Counted from the stretch's first letter, positions 1-6,754 are shown. The stretch: DNA of 9,805 bases from Nitriliruptoraceae bacterium (GCA_007123425.1 SKLC01000093.1:1-9805); one strand, 5' to 3'. Notes: a model not told the origin generated them from the sequence alone. Translations and numbers: made by a program.

Positions 1-288
1 CTGCTCGCCCGGGCGGGCGCGCAGGTCTGGCCCGCAGACCCGGCGGGCCGCTACCCGCGCGTGGAGCTGGCCGAGGCCGCGGCGGCGGGCGTCAGCCTGG
101 TCCTCTTGCCCGACGAGCCCTACCCGTTCGGCGAGCAGGACCGCGCCGCGTTCGCGCAGCTCGCGGCCCCGGTCCACCTCATCGACGGGTCGGGCCTGAC
201 CTGGTGGGGCCCGCGTGCGCTCAAGGCCCATCCCCGGCTGGTCGCGCTCGTCAGGGACGCGGCCGGTGGCCGGGTGGGCGGAGGATGA
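1..288 (+). CDS. Helical-backbone metal receptor / cobalamin-type ABC substrate-binding protein, C-terminal fragment
   Basis: The gene enters from the left edge in frame 1 and ends at TGA 286-288, leaving 95 residues. The visible part reads as the C-terminal lobe of a BtuF/FhuD-like binding protein: a PRVELAEA helix, a strand with LVLLPDEPYPFGEQD (the pattern around the second-lobe strand and loop), then VHLIDGSGLTWWGPRA near the end. That ending, an acidic or polar strand followed by a W(W/Y)GPR motif, is common in actinobacterial proteins annotated as cobalamin-binding or helical backbone metal receptors. Such proteins deliver a corrinoid or chelated metal to an ABC importer, or act as stand-alone receptors. 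The signal peptide and first lobe lie outside the window, so location and ligand cannot be judged. It converges on panB, with a hairpin between them. The family call is fairly sure and the ligand is not. Confidence 0.66.
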   Translation: MLARAGAQVWPADPAGRYPRVELAEAAAAGVSLVLLPDEPYPFGEQDRAAFAQLAAPVHLIDGSGLTWWGPRALKAHPRLVALVRDAAGGRVGGG

Positions 289-291
289 GCT

Positions 292-326
292 CCCTCCCCG
301 CGCGGCCGGTCGGCGCGCGGGGAGGG
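292..326. terminator. Bidirectional hairpin terminator between convergent genes
   Basis: A perfect 13-bp inverted repeat, CCCTCCCCGCGCG (292-304) and CGCGCGGGGAGGG (314-326), encloses a 9-nt loop. It starts 4 nt after the stop of the metal receptor and lies 14 nt beyond the end of panB, so it can serve both converging transcripts. Neither strand has a U tract, as is common for high-GC actinobacterial terminators. Confidence 0.75.
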
Positions 327-339
327 GACGCTCCTCGGT

Positions 340-1203
340 CTAGTAGGCGTGCTCCGGACCCGGGTACTCACCATCGGCGACCTCGGCCTGGAAGGCCTTG
401 ACCGCCCCGGCGATGTCGGCGCGCAGGTCGGCGTACTGCTTGACGAAGCGCGGCAGGCGCCCGGTGCTCAGGCCCAGCACGTCGTGCCAGACCAGCACCT
501 GGCCGTCGGTCCCGGGCCCCGCCCCGATGCCGATCGTGGGGATCTCGAGGGCCTCGGTGACGCGCGTGCCGAGGTCGGTGGGGACGGCCTCGAGCACCAG
601 GGAGAAGGCCCCCGCGTCCTGCAGCGCCAGCGCGTCCTCCACCAGCTGGTCCGCCGCCGTCGCCTCGCGCCCCTGCACCTTGAAGCCGCCGAACTGGTGC
701 ACCGACTGCGGGGTGAGCCCGAGATGGGCCATCACCGGGATGCCCGCGCGCACGAGGTGGGCGGTGACCTCGACCATCGGGCCGCCCCCCTCGATCTTGA
801 CCGCGTTGGCCCGGGCCTCCTTCATCATCCGGGTCGCCGAGGCCAGTGCCTGCGACGGCCCGTCCTGGTAGGTGCCGAACGGCAGGTCGCCGACCACCAG
901 GCTGTGGGGCGCGCCCCGGGCGACCGCCCGGGTGTGGTGGAGCATCTCGTCGAGGGTGACCGGGACCGTGGAGTCGTAGCCGAGCACGACCATGCCCAGG
1001 CTGTCGCCGACCAGGATCACCGGGACCCCCAGCTCGTCGAGGAGCGCGGCCGAGCCGTGGTCGTAGGCGGTGAGCATCGTGAAGCGCTCGCCGCGCTCCT
1101 TAGCGGCGCGCAGGTCGTGGATGGTGACCGGCCGGCGGTCCACCGCGCGGCTGTCGGATCGGCGGGACGAGGCCTCGCCGTCGTCGGGCTTGTGAACGGA
1201 CAC
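340..1203 (-). CDS. panB: 3-methyl-2-oxobutanoate hydroxymethyltransferase (PanB)
   Basis: PanB transfers a hydroxymethyl group from 5,10-methylenetetrahydrofolate to 2-oxoisovalerate, giving ketopantoate, the first committed step of pantothenate and coenzyme A synthesis in the cytoplasm. The 287-residue protein aligns along its whole length with the TIM-barrel family. It has TAYD (45-48), VGDSLGM with metal ligand D67, GDLPF with D106, VKIEGG with E138, HLGLTPQSV (160-168), GGFKVQGR (172-179), the catalytic-type Glu E205 in LVLEAVP, and PTIGIGAG. The end, YPGPEHAY, also resembles E. coli PanB. The start is the GTG at 1203-1201, chosen because AGGAGGAG (1211-1218, minus) sits 7 nt upstream; the frame stays open further upstream but there is no family similarity there. 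The first 25 or so residues are a polar extension absent from E. coli. No panC or panD is adjacent. It is divergent from the 1378 gene. Confidence 0.96.
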   Translation of the reverse strand: MSVHKPDDGEASSRRSDSRAVDRRPVTIHDLRAAKERGERFTMLTAYDHGSAALLDELGVPVILVGDSLGMVVLGYDSTVPVTLDEMLHHTRAVARGAPHSLVVGDLPFGTYQDGPSQALASATRMMKEARANAVKIEGGGPMVEVTAHLVRAGIPVMAHLGLTPQSVHQFGGFKVQGREATAADQLVEDALALQDAGAFSLVLEAVPTDLGTRVTEALEIPTIGIGAGPGTDGQVLVWHDVLGLSTGRLPRFVKQYADLRADIAGAVKAFQAEVADGEYPGPEHAY

Positions 1204-1377
1204 CGGGGGACTCCTCCTGCCGGCCCTGGGCTCGCCCGGCGTGTCCGGCACGGCCCGCCTGGGTCCAGCGGCTCGTCGTTGTGGTGACGCCCACAGTGTG
1301 CCCGAGTCGATCGGTCGGGTCACGAACGCCTGCGATGGGGCATCCTGGCGGCGCAGGGACGCCCGCGAGGAGGTGGC

Positions 1378-1944
1378 ATGGGACGCCGAGAGGGCCATCC
1401 GGACCTGGTCGTGCTGCACTCGGACGGGCGGGCCGCGCGGCGCACCATCGAGCGCCTGTCCCGGGCGGGGGTGGACGGTGGCTCGATCGTCCTGCTGGGA
1501 CCCGTGGAGGCGCGGTCCCCGGGGCGGCACGGCGACCGGCAGACCGATCTCGGCTCGTCGCTGGCGCTGGGCGGGCGCATCGTCCGCGGCGTGCTGCTGG
1601 GCGTGCTCCCCGGGGCCGCGTTCGGGCTGCTGCTGCTGGCGGTCGCGGTGGGCGGCCAGCCCTGGCCCGCGCTGCTGGCGGGTGCCGCTGGTGGTGCCAC
1701 GCTGGGCGCCGGCATCGGCGTGCTCGTGGCCCTGCTGGCCACCCCCACCATGGCCTCCTCCTGGGAGCGCACCTTCGCGCCCCTGCTGCCCGGCGGGGTG
1801 GCCGTCGGCATCCACGTCACCACCCGGCGCACGCAGCGCCGCGCCCGCCGTGCGCTGCGACCCTCTCGCGGCCTGGTGGTCGAGGAGGTGGAGGATCTCG
1901 ACGACCTCCCCCCGCGGGCGCCCGTGGTCCCCGGGGACGACTGA
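1378..1944 (+). CDS. Small two-helix membrane protein of unknown function, weakly YflT/GSP17M-like at the N-terminus
   Basis: The predicted protein has 188 residues, with an ATG at 1378 and GAGGAGG (1367-1373) 4 nt upstream. I do not recognise a characterised family. Residues 9-43 read as strand-helix-strand (DLVVLHSDGR, RRTIERLSRAGV, SIVLLGPV), resembling the N-terminal module of YflT/GSP17M-type stress proteins. Residues 71-91 and about 98-121 are hydrophobic, rich in Gly and Ala, and likely span the membrane as a hairpin; the second contains GAAGGATLGAGIG, a glycine-zipper-like run. Residues 138-165 may form another strand-helix-strand unit with a strongly basic helix (RRTQRRARRALR), followed by an acidic tail (EEVEDLDD). 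This suggests an inner-membrane protein with cytosolic ends, but the function is unknown. It is divergent from panB; two hairpins follow the stop. Expression is likely given the RBS and codon pattern. Confidence 0.72.
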   Translation: MGRREGHPDLVVLHSDGRAARRTIERLSRAGVDGGSIVLLGPVEARSPGRHGDRQTDLGSSLALGGRIVRGVLLGVLPGAAFGLLLLAVAVGGQPWPALLAGAAGGATLGAGIGVLVALLATPTMASSWERTFAPLLPGGVAVGIHVTTRRTQRRARRALRPSRGLVVEEVEDLDDLPPRAPVVPGDD

Positions 1945-1994
1945 GCCCCGGCACGGGGCGAGCGATCCCCGCCGCGCCGGGCGGGCCGGCGGGG
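1945..1994 (+). terminator. Tandem GC hairpins after the membrane protein gene
   Basis: Immediately after the stop, GCCCCG (1945-1950) pairs with CGGGGC (1954-1959) around a 3-nt loop. A second stem pairs CCCCGCCG (1967-1974) with CGGCGGGG (1987-1994) around a 12-nt loop. No U tract follows. In sequence this GC-rich, short hairpins can arise by chance, but the position directly behind the stop supports a terminator. Confidence 0.45.
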
Positions 1995-2095
1995 GCGCGT
2001 GCACGGGGCCTACCCTTCCCGGCGCCTGCCTGCGATGCCCCGTCGGTCGGCGACGGGACGCGGCGGGCGCGTGACGTCCCCGGCCAGGAGCCCCG

Positions 2096-2725
2096 ATGCC
2101 CGAGCGCAGCGACGCCGCCGACCCCGACGAGAACGAGTGGCTGCGGCTGCTTCGCGACAAGCCGGGGCACTCCGAGTGGTACATCGAGCGCTTCCGGACC
2201 ATGGCAGCCGAGGGCCGCGACCTCGACGGCGAGGCGCGGATGATCGACGCGATGGTGGATCGCGGCGCCCGCATCCTCGACGCCGGCTGCGGACCCGGGC
2301 GCGTGGGCGCCGCCCTGTGGCACCGGGGCCACGCGGTGGTGGGCGTCGACCTCGACCCGGAGCTGATCGCCGCCGCGGAGCAGGACCACCCCGGTCCGCT
2401 GTGGCTGGTCGACGACCTCGCGACGCTGGACCTCCCGGCACGGGGGATCGACGCCGACTTCGACGCGATCGTGTGCGCCGGCAACGTGATGACGTTCCTG
2501 GCGCCGAGCACCCGTGGAGCGGTCCTCGAACGCATGCGCCGGCACCTGCACCCCGAGGGGCGCGCGGTGCTCGGCTTCGGCCTCGACCGCGGCTACACGG
2601 TGGAGCAGCTGCTCGCCGACGCACAGGACGCGGGGCTCGCGGCCGACCTGCTGCTGTCGACGTGGAGCCTGCACGCCTTCCACGAGCAGGCCGGCTTCGT
2701 GGTGGCGGTGCTGGTGCCCGCCTGA
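2096..2725 (+). CDS. Class I SAM-dependent methyltransferase
   Basis: This 209-residue protein has a Rossmann-fold methyltransferase core of the Methyltransf_11/25 type and transfers a methyl group from S-adenosylmethionine to an unidentified acceptor. Motif I is RILDAGCGPGRVG (59-71), which binds SAM. Motif II ends in VGVDLDP with D85 placed to hold the ribose hydroxyls. LVDDLATLDL follows as the adenine-side acidic motif, and FDAIVCAGNVMTFL as motif IV/post-IV. The N-terminal 50 residues (EWLRLLRDKPGHSEWYIERFRTMA) are probably a helical cap seen in related actinobacterial proteins. Nothing in the core points to DNA, RNA or a quinone as substrate. The start is set by CCAGGAG (2084-2090), 5 nt before the ATG. 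It is convergent with the cupin gene across a short gap. The fold is certain; the substrate is unknown. Confidence 0.88.
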   Translation: MPERSDAADPDENEWLRLLRDKPGHSEWYIERFRTMAAEGRDLDGEARMIDAMVDRGARILDAGCGPGRVGAALWHRGHAVVGVDLDPELIAAAEQDHPGPLWLVDDLATLDLPARGIDADFDAIVCAGNVMTFLAPSTRGAVLERMRRHLHPEGRAVLGFGLDRGYTVEQLLADAQDAGLAADLLLSTWSLHAFHEQAGFVVAVLVPA

Positions 2726-2728
2726 CAC

Positions 2729-2745
2729 CGGTCGGCGTGCGACCG
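2729..2745. terminator. Small hairpin between the convergent methyltransferase and cupin genes
   Basis: CGGTCG (2729-2734) pairs with CGACCG (2740-2745) around a 5-nt loop, inside the 40-nt gap between the two converging stop codons. The stem is only 6 bp with no U tract, so this rests mostly on position. Confidence 0.35.
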
Positions 2746-2765
2746 TCGCGCGTGGCGGGGTCTGC

Positions 2766-3104
2766 TCAGCCGCCCTGGCGCGCCATGACCAGGCTCATGA
2801 GCGAGGGCTCGAGCGCTTCGAGGGAGTGGGGCTCGCGCGGCGCGAGGTAGACGCAGTCCCCGGCGGCGAGGTGGTGGGTCTCCCCGGCGACCTCGAAGCG
2901 CATCGACCCGGTCAGCAGCTGCACGACCACGGGCGGGGCGGCGGTGTGCTCCGTGAGCTGCTCGCCGGCGTCGAAGGCGAAGGCGACGACGCGCACGTGC
3001 TCGTTGTCGACGAGGGTGCGCGAGGTCGTGGCGGCGTCGGTGACGGGCAGGGCCTCGGTGAGCCCGGCGACGACCAGCGACTCCTCGCCGGAGGTGCGTG
3101 CCAT
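2766..3104 (-). CDS. Small single-domain cupin protein
   Basis: The predicted protein has 112 residues. The ATG at 3104-3102 follows GAGGAG (3111-3116, minus) by 6 nt, a clear start. The core is one cupin_2 beta-barrel: a motif-1 region GEQLTEHTAAPPVVVQLLTG (47-66) and a motif-2 region, AAGDCVYLAPREPHSLEA (80-97). A normal motif 1 has H-x-H; here only H53 is present. Motif 2 supplies H93. The metal site is therefore reduced, as in many small stand-alone cupins annotated only as cupin domain-containing protein. These can bind small molecules or metals without a known enzyme role. The protein has no DNA-binding domain, signal peptide or membrane segment, so it is probably cytosolic. It lies 67 nt downstream of the nadE-linked small gene on the same strand, beyond a hairpin, so probably has its own promoter. 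The fold is likely; the role is unknown. Confidence 0.85.
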   Translation of the reverse strand: MARTSGEESLVVAGLTEALPVTDAATTSRTLVDNEHVRVVAFAFDAGEQLTEHTAAPPVVVQLLTGSMRFEVAGETHHLAAGDCVYLAPREPHSLEALEPSLMSLVMARQGG

Positions 3105-3147
3105 GGGGTGCTCCTCGGGGCAGCGGGCGCGGGGTGCGAGTCGATCA

Positions 3148-3164
3148 CATCCGGGCGCCGGATG
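3148..3164 (-). terminator. Hairpin terminator after the nadE operon
   Basis: CATCCGG (3148-3154) and CCGGATG (3158-3164) form a perfect 7-bp stem with a 3-nt loop. On the minus strand it begins 7 nt after the stop codon of the small gene and lies before the cupin RBS, so it would separate the nadE transcript from the cupin gene. It lacks a U tract. Confidence 0.5.
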
Positions 3165-3171
3165 CTCGAGC

Positions 3172-3474
3172 TCACAGCGCGGCCGGGTCGATCCCGGCGG
3201 CCCGCAGGGCCCGGGCGACGTGGTCGGGGTCGGCGCTCTCGCCCGTGGGCGGGAAGTCGCACGCCGCCAGGCCCTCGGCCAGCACCCGCGCCACCCGGTG
3301 CGCATCCGCCACGGGCGCCGTCGTCCGCAGCAGCGGCAGGCGGTGGGTCGGCTCCCCGGGGTCCACCAGGTCGAAGCTGCGTCGCGCGTCGTCCCATGCC
3401 ACCACCGGATCGCGGCCGGTGTCGAACCACACGTCGGCCGTCTCCCGCAGCTGGGGTGCCGGCACGTCGGGCAT
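3172..3474 (-). CDS. Hypothetical 100-residue protein translationally coupled to nadE
   Basis: The ATG (3474-3472) overlaps the nadE stop in a TGATG junction with one shared base, so translation probably re-initiates after NadE; I see no strong independent RBS. The 100 residues show no recognisable domain, signal peptide or membrane segment. The N-terminal half (DVWFDTGRDPVVAWDDARRSFDLVDPGEPTHRL is read as 15 to 47 or so) is rich in Asp and aromatic residues and may be beta-rich. The C-terminal half has two likely helices, around VADAHRVARVLAEGLAA and DPDHVARALRAAGIDP. A hairpin follows the stop. Coupling suggests a job tied to NadE amount or activity, but this is inference only. An alternative is a non-functional tail reading frame, though its codon pattern and tight junction argue for a real gene. 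Confidence 0.62.
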   Translation of the reverse strand: MPDVPAPQLRETADVWFDTGRDPVVAWDDARRSFDLVDPGEPTHRLPLLRTTAPVADAHRVARVLAEGLAACDFPPTGESADPDHVARALRAAGIDPAAL

Positions 3475-5201
3475 CACCCGCGCCACAGGTTCGTGATCGG
3501 CACGCGACGGTCGCGGCCGAAGGCCCGCTCGGTGATCTTGGGCCCCGGGGCGGCCTGGCGCCGCTTGAACTCGGCGGCGTCGATCTTGCGCAGCATCTGC
3601 CGCACGGTGTGCTCGTCGTGGCCGCGGGCGACGATCTCCTCGATGCTCTCGTCCGCTTCGACGTAGGCGGCGATGATGTCGTCGAGGACCTCGTAGGGCG
3701 GCAGGCTGTCCTCGTCCTTCTGGTCGGGCCGCAGCTCCGCGGACGGGGGCTTGTCGATCACCGAGGTCGGGATGACCTCGCCGTCGCGGTTGCGCCAGCG
3801 GGAGAGCTCGTAGACCAGGGTCTTGGGCACGTCCTTCAGCGGCGCGAACCCCCCGGCCATGTCCCCGTAGAGGGTGGCGTAGCCCACGGCGTACTCGGAC
3901 TTGTTGCCGGTGGTCAGCACGATCGAGCCGCGCTCGTTGGACAGCGCCATCAGGTACAGCCCCCGCAGCCGGGACTGGAGGTTCTCGTAGGCCACGCCCG
4001 CGCCGGCGTTCCAGTCGGTGGCGACCAGGTCCCCGAGGACCTCGCTGACGGCCTGGAGCGGGTCGGCGATGGGCAGCACGAGATGGTCGACGCCCATGGC
4101 GTCCGCCTGCGCCTTCGCGTCGGTCTCGGCGTGGTCGGTGGACCAGGCGGAGGGCATCGCCACGGTGGTCACGCGCTCCGGGCCGAGCGCGTCGACGGCG
4201 ACCGCGAGGGTGAGCGCCGAGTCGATCCCGCCGGAGAGGCCGATGAGCGCCTCGTCGAAGCCGTTGTGGGTGCAGTAGTCGCGGGTCGCGCGCACCAGCG
4301 CCGCATACACCTCGGCGGGCCCGTCGAGGCGGGACACGGCGGGCGGGCCGTCGAGCGCCGGCCGGTCGGCACCGGCCCCGGGGGCCTCGCCCACCACACC
4401 CGGCGCGGCAGCGGCCTCGACGTCGAGGTCGGCGACCACGAGGTCGGTCTCGAACTGCGCGCCGCGGGCGACGACCTGCCCGGTGGGGTCCGCGAGCATC
4501 GAGTCGCCGTCGAAGACCACCTCGTCCTGACCGCCGACCACGTTGACGTAGGCGACCCACAGACCGTGGTCGACGGCGTGGCGCTGCACCCAGCGCTCGC
4601 GGTCGGCGCGCTTGCCACGGTGGTACGGGGAGGCGTTGAGGTCGACCAGCACGCGGGCCCCGGCGTCGACGGCCTCGGCGACGGGGCCGCGCTCGATCCA
4701 GAAGTCCTCGCAGACCACGATGCCCACGGGGACGCCGGCGACGCGCACGACGCAGGGGCCCTCGCCCGGGGTGAAGTAGCGCGCCTCGTCGAAGACGCCG
4801 TAGTTGGGCAGCCGCTCCTTGTCGTAGGTGGCCACGCACCGTCCGTCGGCGAGCACCGAGGCGGAGTTGCGCAGGTCCCGTGAGGCCAGCGCGACGTCCC
4901 AGTGCAGCGCGTCGGTGGCGTCGACCTCGTCCTCGTCCCGCCATCCGACGTGGCCGACGATGGCCGCGGTGCCCGAGGGCCCCTGCGCGGCGAGGCGTTC
5001 CAGCGCCTGGAGGTTGGCGCGCACGAACTCGGGCTTGAGCAGCAGGTCCTCGGGCGGGTAGCCGGTCACCGCGAGCTCGGTGAAGACCACCAGATCCGCT
5101 CCCTGGTCCGCGGCCCCGTGCCAGGCGGCCAGCAGCCGGTCGACGTTGCCGTCGATGTCCCCGACGCGGGTGTCGACCTGGCCGAGAGCGATCCGGAGCA
5201 T
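3474..5201 (-). CDS. nadE: Glutamine-dependent NAD+ synthetase
   Basis: This 575-residue enzyme makes NAD+ from deamido-NAD+ and ATP, using ammonia released from glutamine; it is the last step of NAD synthesis, in the cytosol. The N-terminal amidase domain (1-260) is nitrilase-type, with the Glu-Lys-Cys triad visible as E42 (FTELAVTGYPPEDLL), K128 (TYDKERLPNYGVFDE) and C164 (VVCEDFW). An Ala/Gly/Pro-rich linker (263-290) leads to the C-terminal synthetase domain, with the ATP-binding PP-loop SGGIDS at 323-328, then TTGNKSEYAVGYATLYGD and KPPSAELRPDQKDEDSLPPY. The length fits the shorter two-domain bacterial form. The ATG at 5201-5199 begins LRIALGQVDTRVGD, the usual family start; GAGGAAGG (5213-5220) lies 11 nt upstream, slightly far. 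It is divergent from amt and shares its control region. Both active sites look intact. Confidence 0.96.
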   Translation of the reverse strand: MLRIALGQVDTRVGDIDGNVDRLLAAWHGAADQGADLVVFTELAVTGYPPEDLLLKPEFVRANLQALERLAAQGPSGTAAIVGHVGWRDEDEVDATDALHWDVALASRDLRNSASVLADGRCVATYDKERLPNYGVFDEARYFTPGEGPCVVRVAGVPVGIVVCEDFWIERGPVAEAVDAGARVLVDLNASPYHRGKRADRERWVQRHAVDHGLWVAYVNVVGGQDEVVFDGDSMLADPTGQVVARGAQFETDLVVADLDVEAAAAPGVVGEAPGAGADRPALDGPPAVSRLDGPAEVYAALVRATRDYCTHNGFDEALIGLSGGIDSALTLAVAVDALGPERVTTVAMPSAWSTDHAETDAKAQADAMGVDHLVLPIADPLQAVSEVLGDLVATDWNAGAGVAYENLQSRLRGLYLMALSNERGSIVLTTGNKSEYAVGYATLYGDMAGGFAPLKDVPKTLVYELSRWRNRDGEVIPTSVIDKPPSAELRPDQKDEDSLPPYEVLDDIIAAYVEADESIEEIVARGHDEHTVRQMLRKIDAAEFKRRQAAPGPKITERAFGRDRRVPITNLWRG

Positions 5202-5235
5202 GGGTTCGAAGCCCTTCCTCGCCGCGCAGCAAGAC

Positions 5236-5273
5236 GAAACACGACCGCAATACGCAGGGCACGGCGGCGAAAC
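5236..5273 (+). promoter_or_regulatory. Candidate GlnR-type operator upstream of amt
   Basis: Four 5-bp elements lie at exact 11-bp steps: GAAAC (5236-5240), GCAAT (5247-5251), GGCAC (5258-5262) and GAAAC (5269-5273). The actinobacterial GlnR box is known as gTnAC-n6-GaAAC-n6-GtnAC-n6-GAAAC. Against it the elements match 4/5, 3/5, 4/5 and 5/5, with the spacing fully kept. GlnR often controls amt genes in this phylum. The site ends 83 nt before the amt start and is 35 nt from the nadE start on the other side, so it could serve either gene. The match is partial and the call is an inference. Confidence 0.45.
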
Positions 5274-5280
5274 GGCCCCT

Positions 5281-5305
5281 CCGTAGCGTCCGCCTCACCG
5301 TAGCG
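5281..5305 (+). repeat. Direct repeat CCGTAGCG with 17-bp period in the amt leader
   Basis: CCGTAGCG occurs at 5281-5288 and again at 5298-5305, both between the candidate GlnR site and the amt RBS. Each copy contains a TAGCG core that could act as part of a -10 element (TAGCGT at 5284-5289 fits TANNNT). It may be a regulator half-site pair or chance. Confidence 0.3.
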
Positions 5306-5356
5306 ACCGGCACCGCCGGTTCCGCAGGTCCCGACACCTACCAACGGAGGATCCAG

Positions 5357-6736
5357 GTGCAACGTCTTGCGAAGGTGGGGCTGTTGACCGGCGCCCTGAT
5401 GCTGGCAGCCGCCCCCGCGTACGCACAGGAGGAGGGGCTCACCCTCGAGGCGCTCGAGCTCAATGCGCTCGTGCTGTTCCTGATGGTCGCCACCGTGCTC
5501 GTGTTCATCATGCACGCCGGCTTCGCGATGCTCGAGGCCGGCATGACGCGGCAGAAGAACGCCGCGAACATCATCGGCAAGAACCTGATGACCATCACCC
5601 TGGGCATCATCACCTACTACGCCATCGGGTGGGGCCTGATGTACGGCTCGCAGGTGGCCAGCTTCGTCGGTACGGACATGTTCTTCCTCCTCGGAGGGGA
5701 CTACGAGCCGGACGCGCTGCTCGAGATCGACTTCGCGTTCCAGGCGATGTTCGCCGCCACCGCGGCCACGATCGTCTCCGGAGCTGTGGCCGAGCGCATG
5801 AAGTTCGGCGCCTACATCGCGGTCGCGATCGTGATGACCGCGCTGATCTACCCGGTGGTGGGGGCCTGGACCTGGGGCGGGGGCTTCCTCGACCAGCTCG
5901 GGTTCGTCGACTTCGCCGGATCCACCATCGTCCACCTCACGGGTGGCGTCGCGGCGCTCGTGGGTGCCGCGGTGCTGGGCGCCCGCATCGGCAAGTTCGA
6001 CGCGACGACCGGTAAGCCGCGCGCGATCCCGGGCCACTCGATGCCGCTGGCGGGCCTGGGCGTGCTGTTGCTCTTCTTCGGCTGGTTCGGGTTCAACGGC
6101 GGCTCGGTGCTCGCGCTGGACGGGCAGGAGATCGCCAGCGTGCTGGTCACCACCGCTCTGGCCGCCTCGGGCGGTGCCGTGACCGCGGCCATGCTGACCC
6201 GCCTGAAGAACGGCAAGTACGACGTCGCCATGATCGGCAACGGCATCCTCGCCGGCCTGGTCGGGATCACCGCCGGTGCCGACGTCGTGAGCGCCGGCGC
6301 CGCGCTGCTCGTGGGGCTGGTCGCGGGCCTGGTGGTCACCGTCTCGGTCGCGTTCTTCGATTCGATCCGCATCGACGACCCGGTGGGCGCCATCTCGGTG
6401 CACGGCACCTGCGGCATCCTCGGAACCCTGTGGGTGGGCCTCTTCCACGTCGACGACGGGCTGCTGACGGGCGGCGGCGCGGCCCTGCTGGGCATCCAGG
6501 CCGTGTCGGTGCTGGCCGTGGTCGCCTGGGTCGGGGTCACCTCGGCGATCCTCTTCGGTGTGCTCAAGGCCATCGGCCAGCTGCGTGCCGAGCGCGAGTG
6601 GGAGGTCGAGGGCCTCGACCTGCACGAGCACGGCGTGCCGGGCTACCCGGAGCTGGTCTTCGGTGCGGGTGCCGCGGCCACCGACAGCGGGGCACGGCCC
6701 GCGCGGCGACCGTCGGTCGGCGCGCAGGAGGAGTAG
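5357..6736 (+). CDS. amt: Ammonium transporter (Amt/AmtB family)
   Basis: This channel-like membrane protein moves ammonium into the cell. It has 459 residues and starts at GTG 5357, with GGAGG (5346-5350) 6 nt upstream. Residues 1-23 form a signal peptide with a cleavage-type end, AYA before Q24, as in E. coli AmtB; some 11 hydrophobic segments follow. The conserved FAATAATIVSGAVAERMKF region is at about 132-150, W173 matches the periplasmic-gate Trp (WTWGGG), D185 matches the structural Asp (DFAG) and the twin His of the conduction pore are H193 (VHLTGG) and H349 (VHGTCG). The cytosolic tail keeps REWEVEGLDLHEHG, the part that in AmtB touches the PII protein GlnK, though no glnK is adjacent. 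A Gly/Ala/Arg-rich tail ends the protein. A candidate GlnR operator lies upstream, and a 17-bp hairpin follows the stop. Confidence 0.96.
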   Translation: MQRLAKVGLLTGALMLAAAPAYAQEEGLTLEALELNALVLFLMVATVLVFIMHAGFAMLEAGMTRQKNAANIIGKNLMTITLGIITYYAIGWGLMYGSQVASFVGTDMFFLLGGDYEPDALLEIDFAFQAMFAATAATIVSGAVAERMKFGAYIAVAIVMTALIYPVVGAWTWGGGFLDQLGFVDFAGSTIVHLTGGVAALVGAAVLGARIGKFDATTGKPRAIPGHSMPLAGLGVLLLFFGWFGFNGGSVLALDGQEIASVLVTTALAASGGAVTAAMLTRLKNGKYDVAMIGNGILAGLVGITAGADVVSAGAALLVGLVAGLVVTVSVAFFDSIRIDDPVGAISVHGTCGILGTLWVGLFHVDDGLLTGGGAALLGIQAVSVLAVVAWVGVTSAILFGVLKAIGQLRAEREWEVEGLDLHEHGVPGYPELVFGAGAAATDSGARPARRPSVGAQEE

Positions 6737-6754
6737 GGGACACCTCCCATGCCC

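Noticed and set aside
1292..1300. CACAGTGTG palindrome between panB and the membrane protein gene as an operator
   Set aside because: Only 4 bp per arm with no flanking symmetry; likely by chance.
340..2535. A 731-codon open frame on the minus strand running from panB through the membrane protein and methyltransferase genes
   Set aside because: Only the panB part has family similarity. Upstream of 1203 the frame is low-complexity Arg/Pro/Ala/Gly text antisense to two well-supported genes, as expected from high G+C at third codon positions.
2514..4883. Long plus-strand open frame antisense to cupin and nadE
   Set aside because: It shadows nadE, whose two catalytic sites are complete; the plus-strand translation is Val/Gly/Asp/His-rich with no domain.
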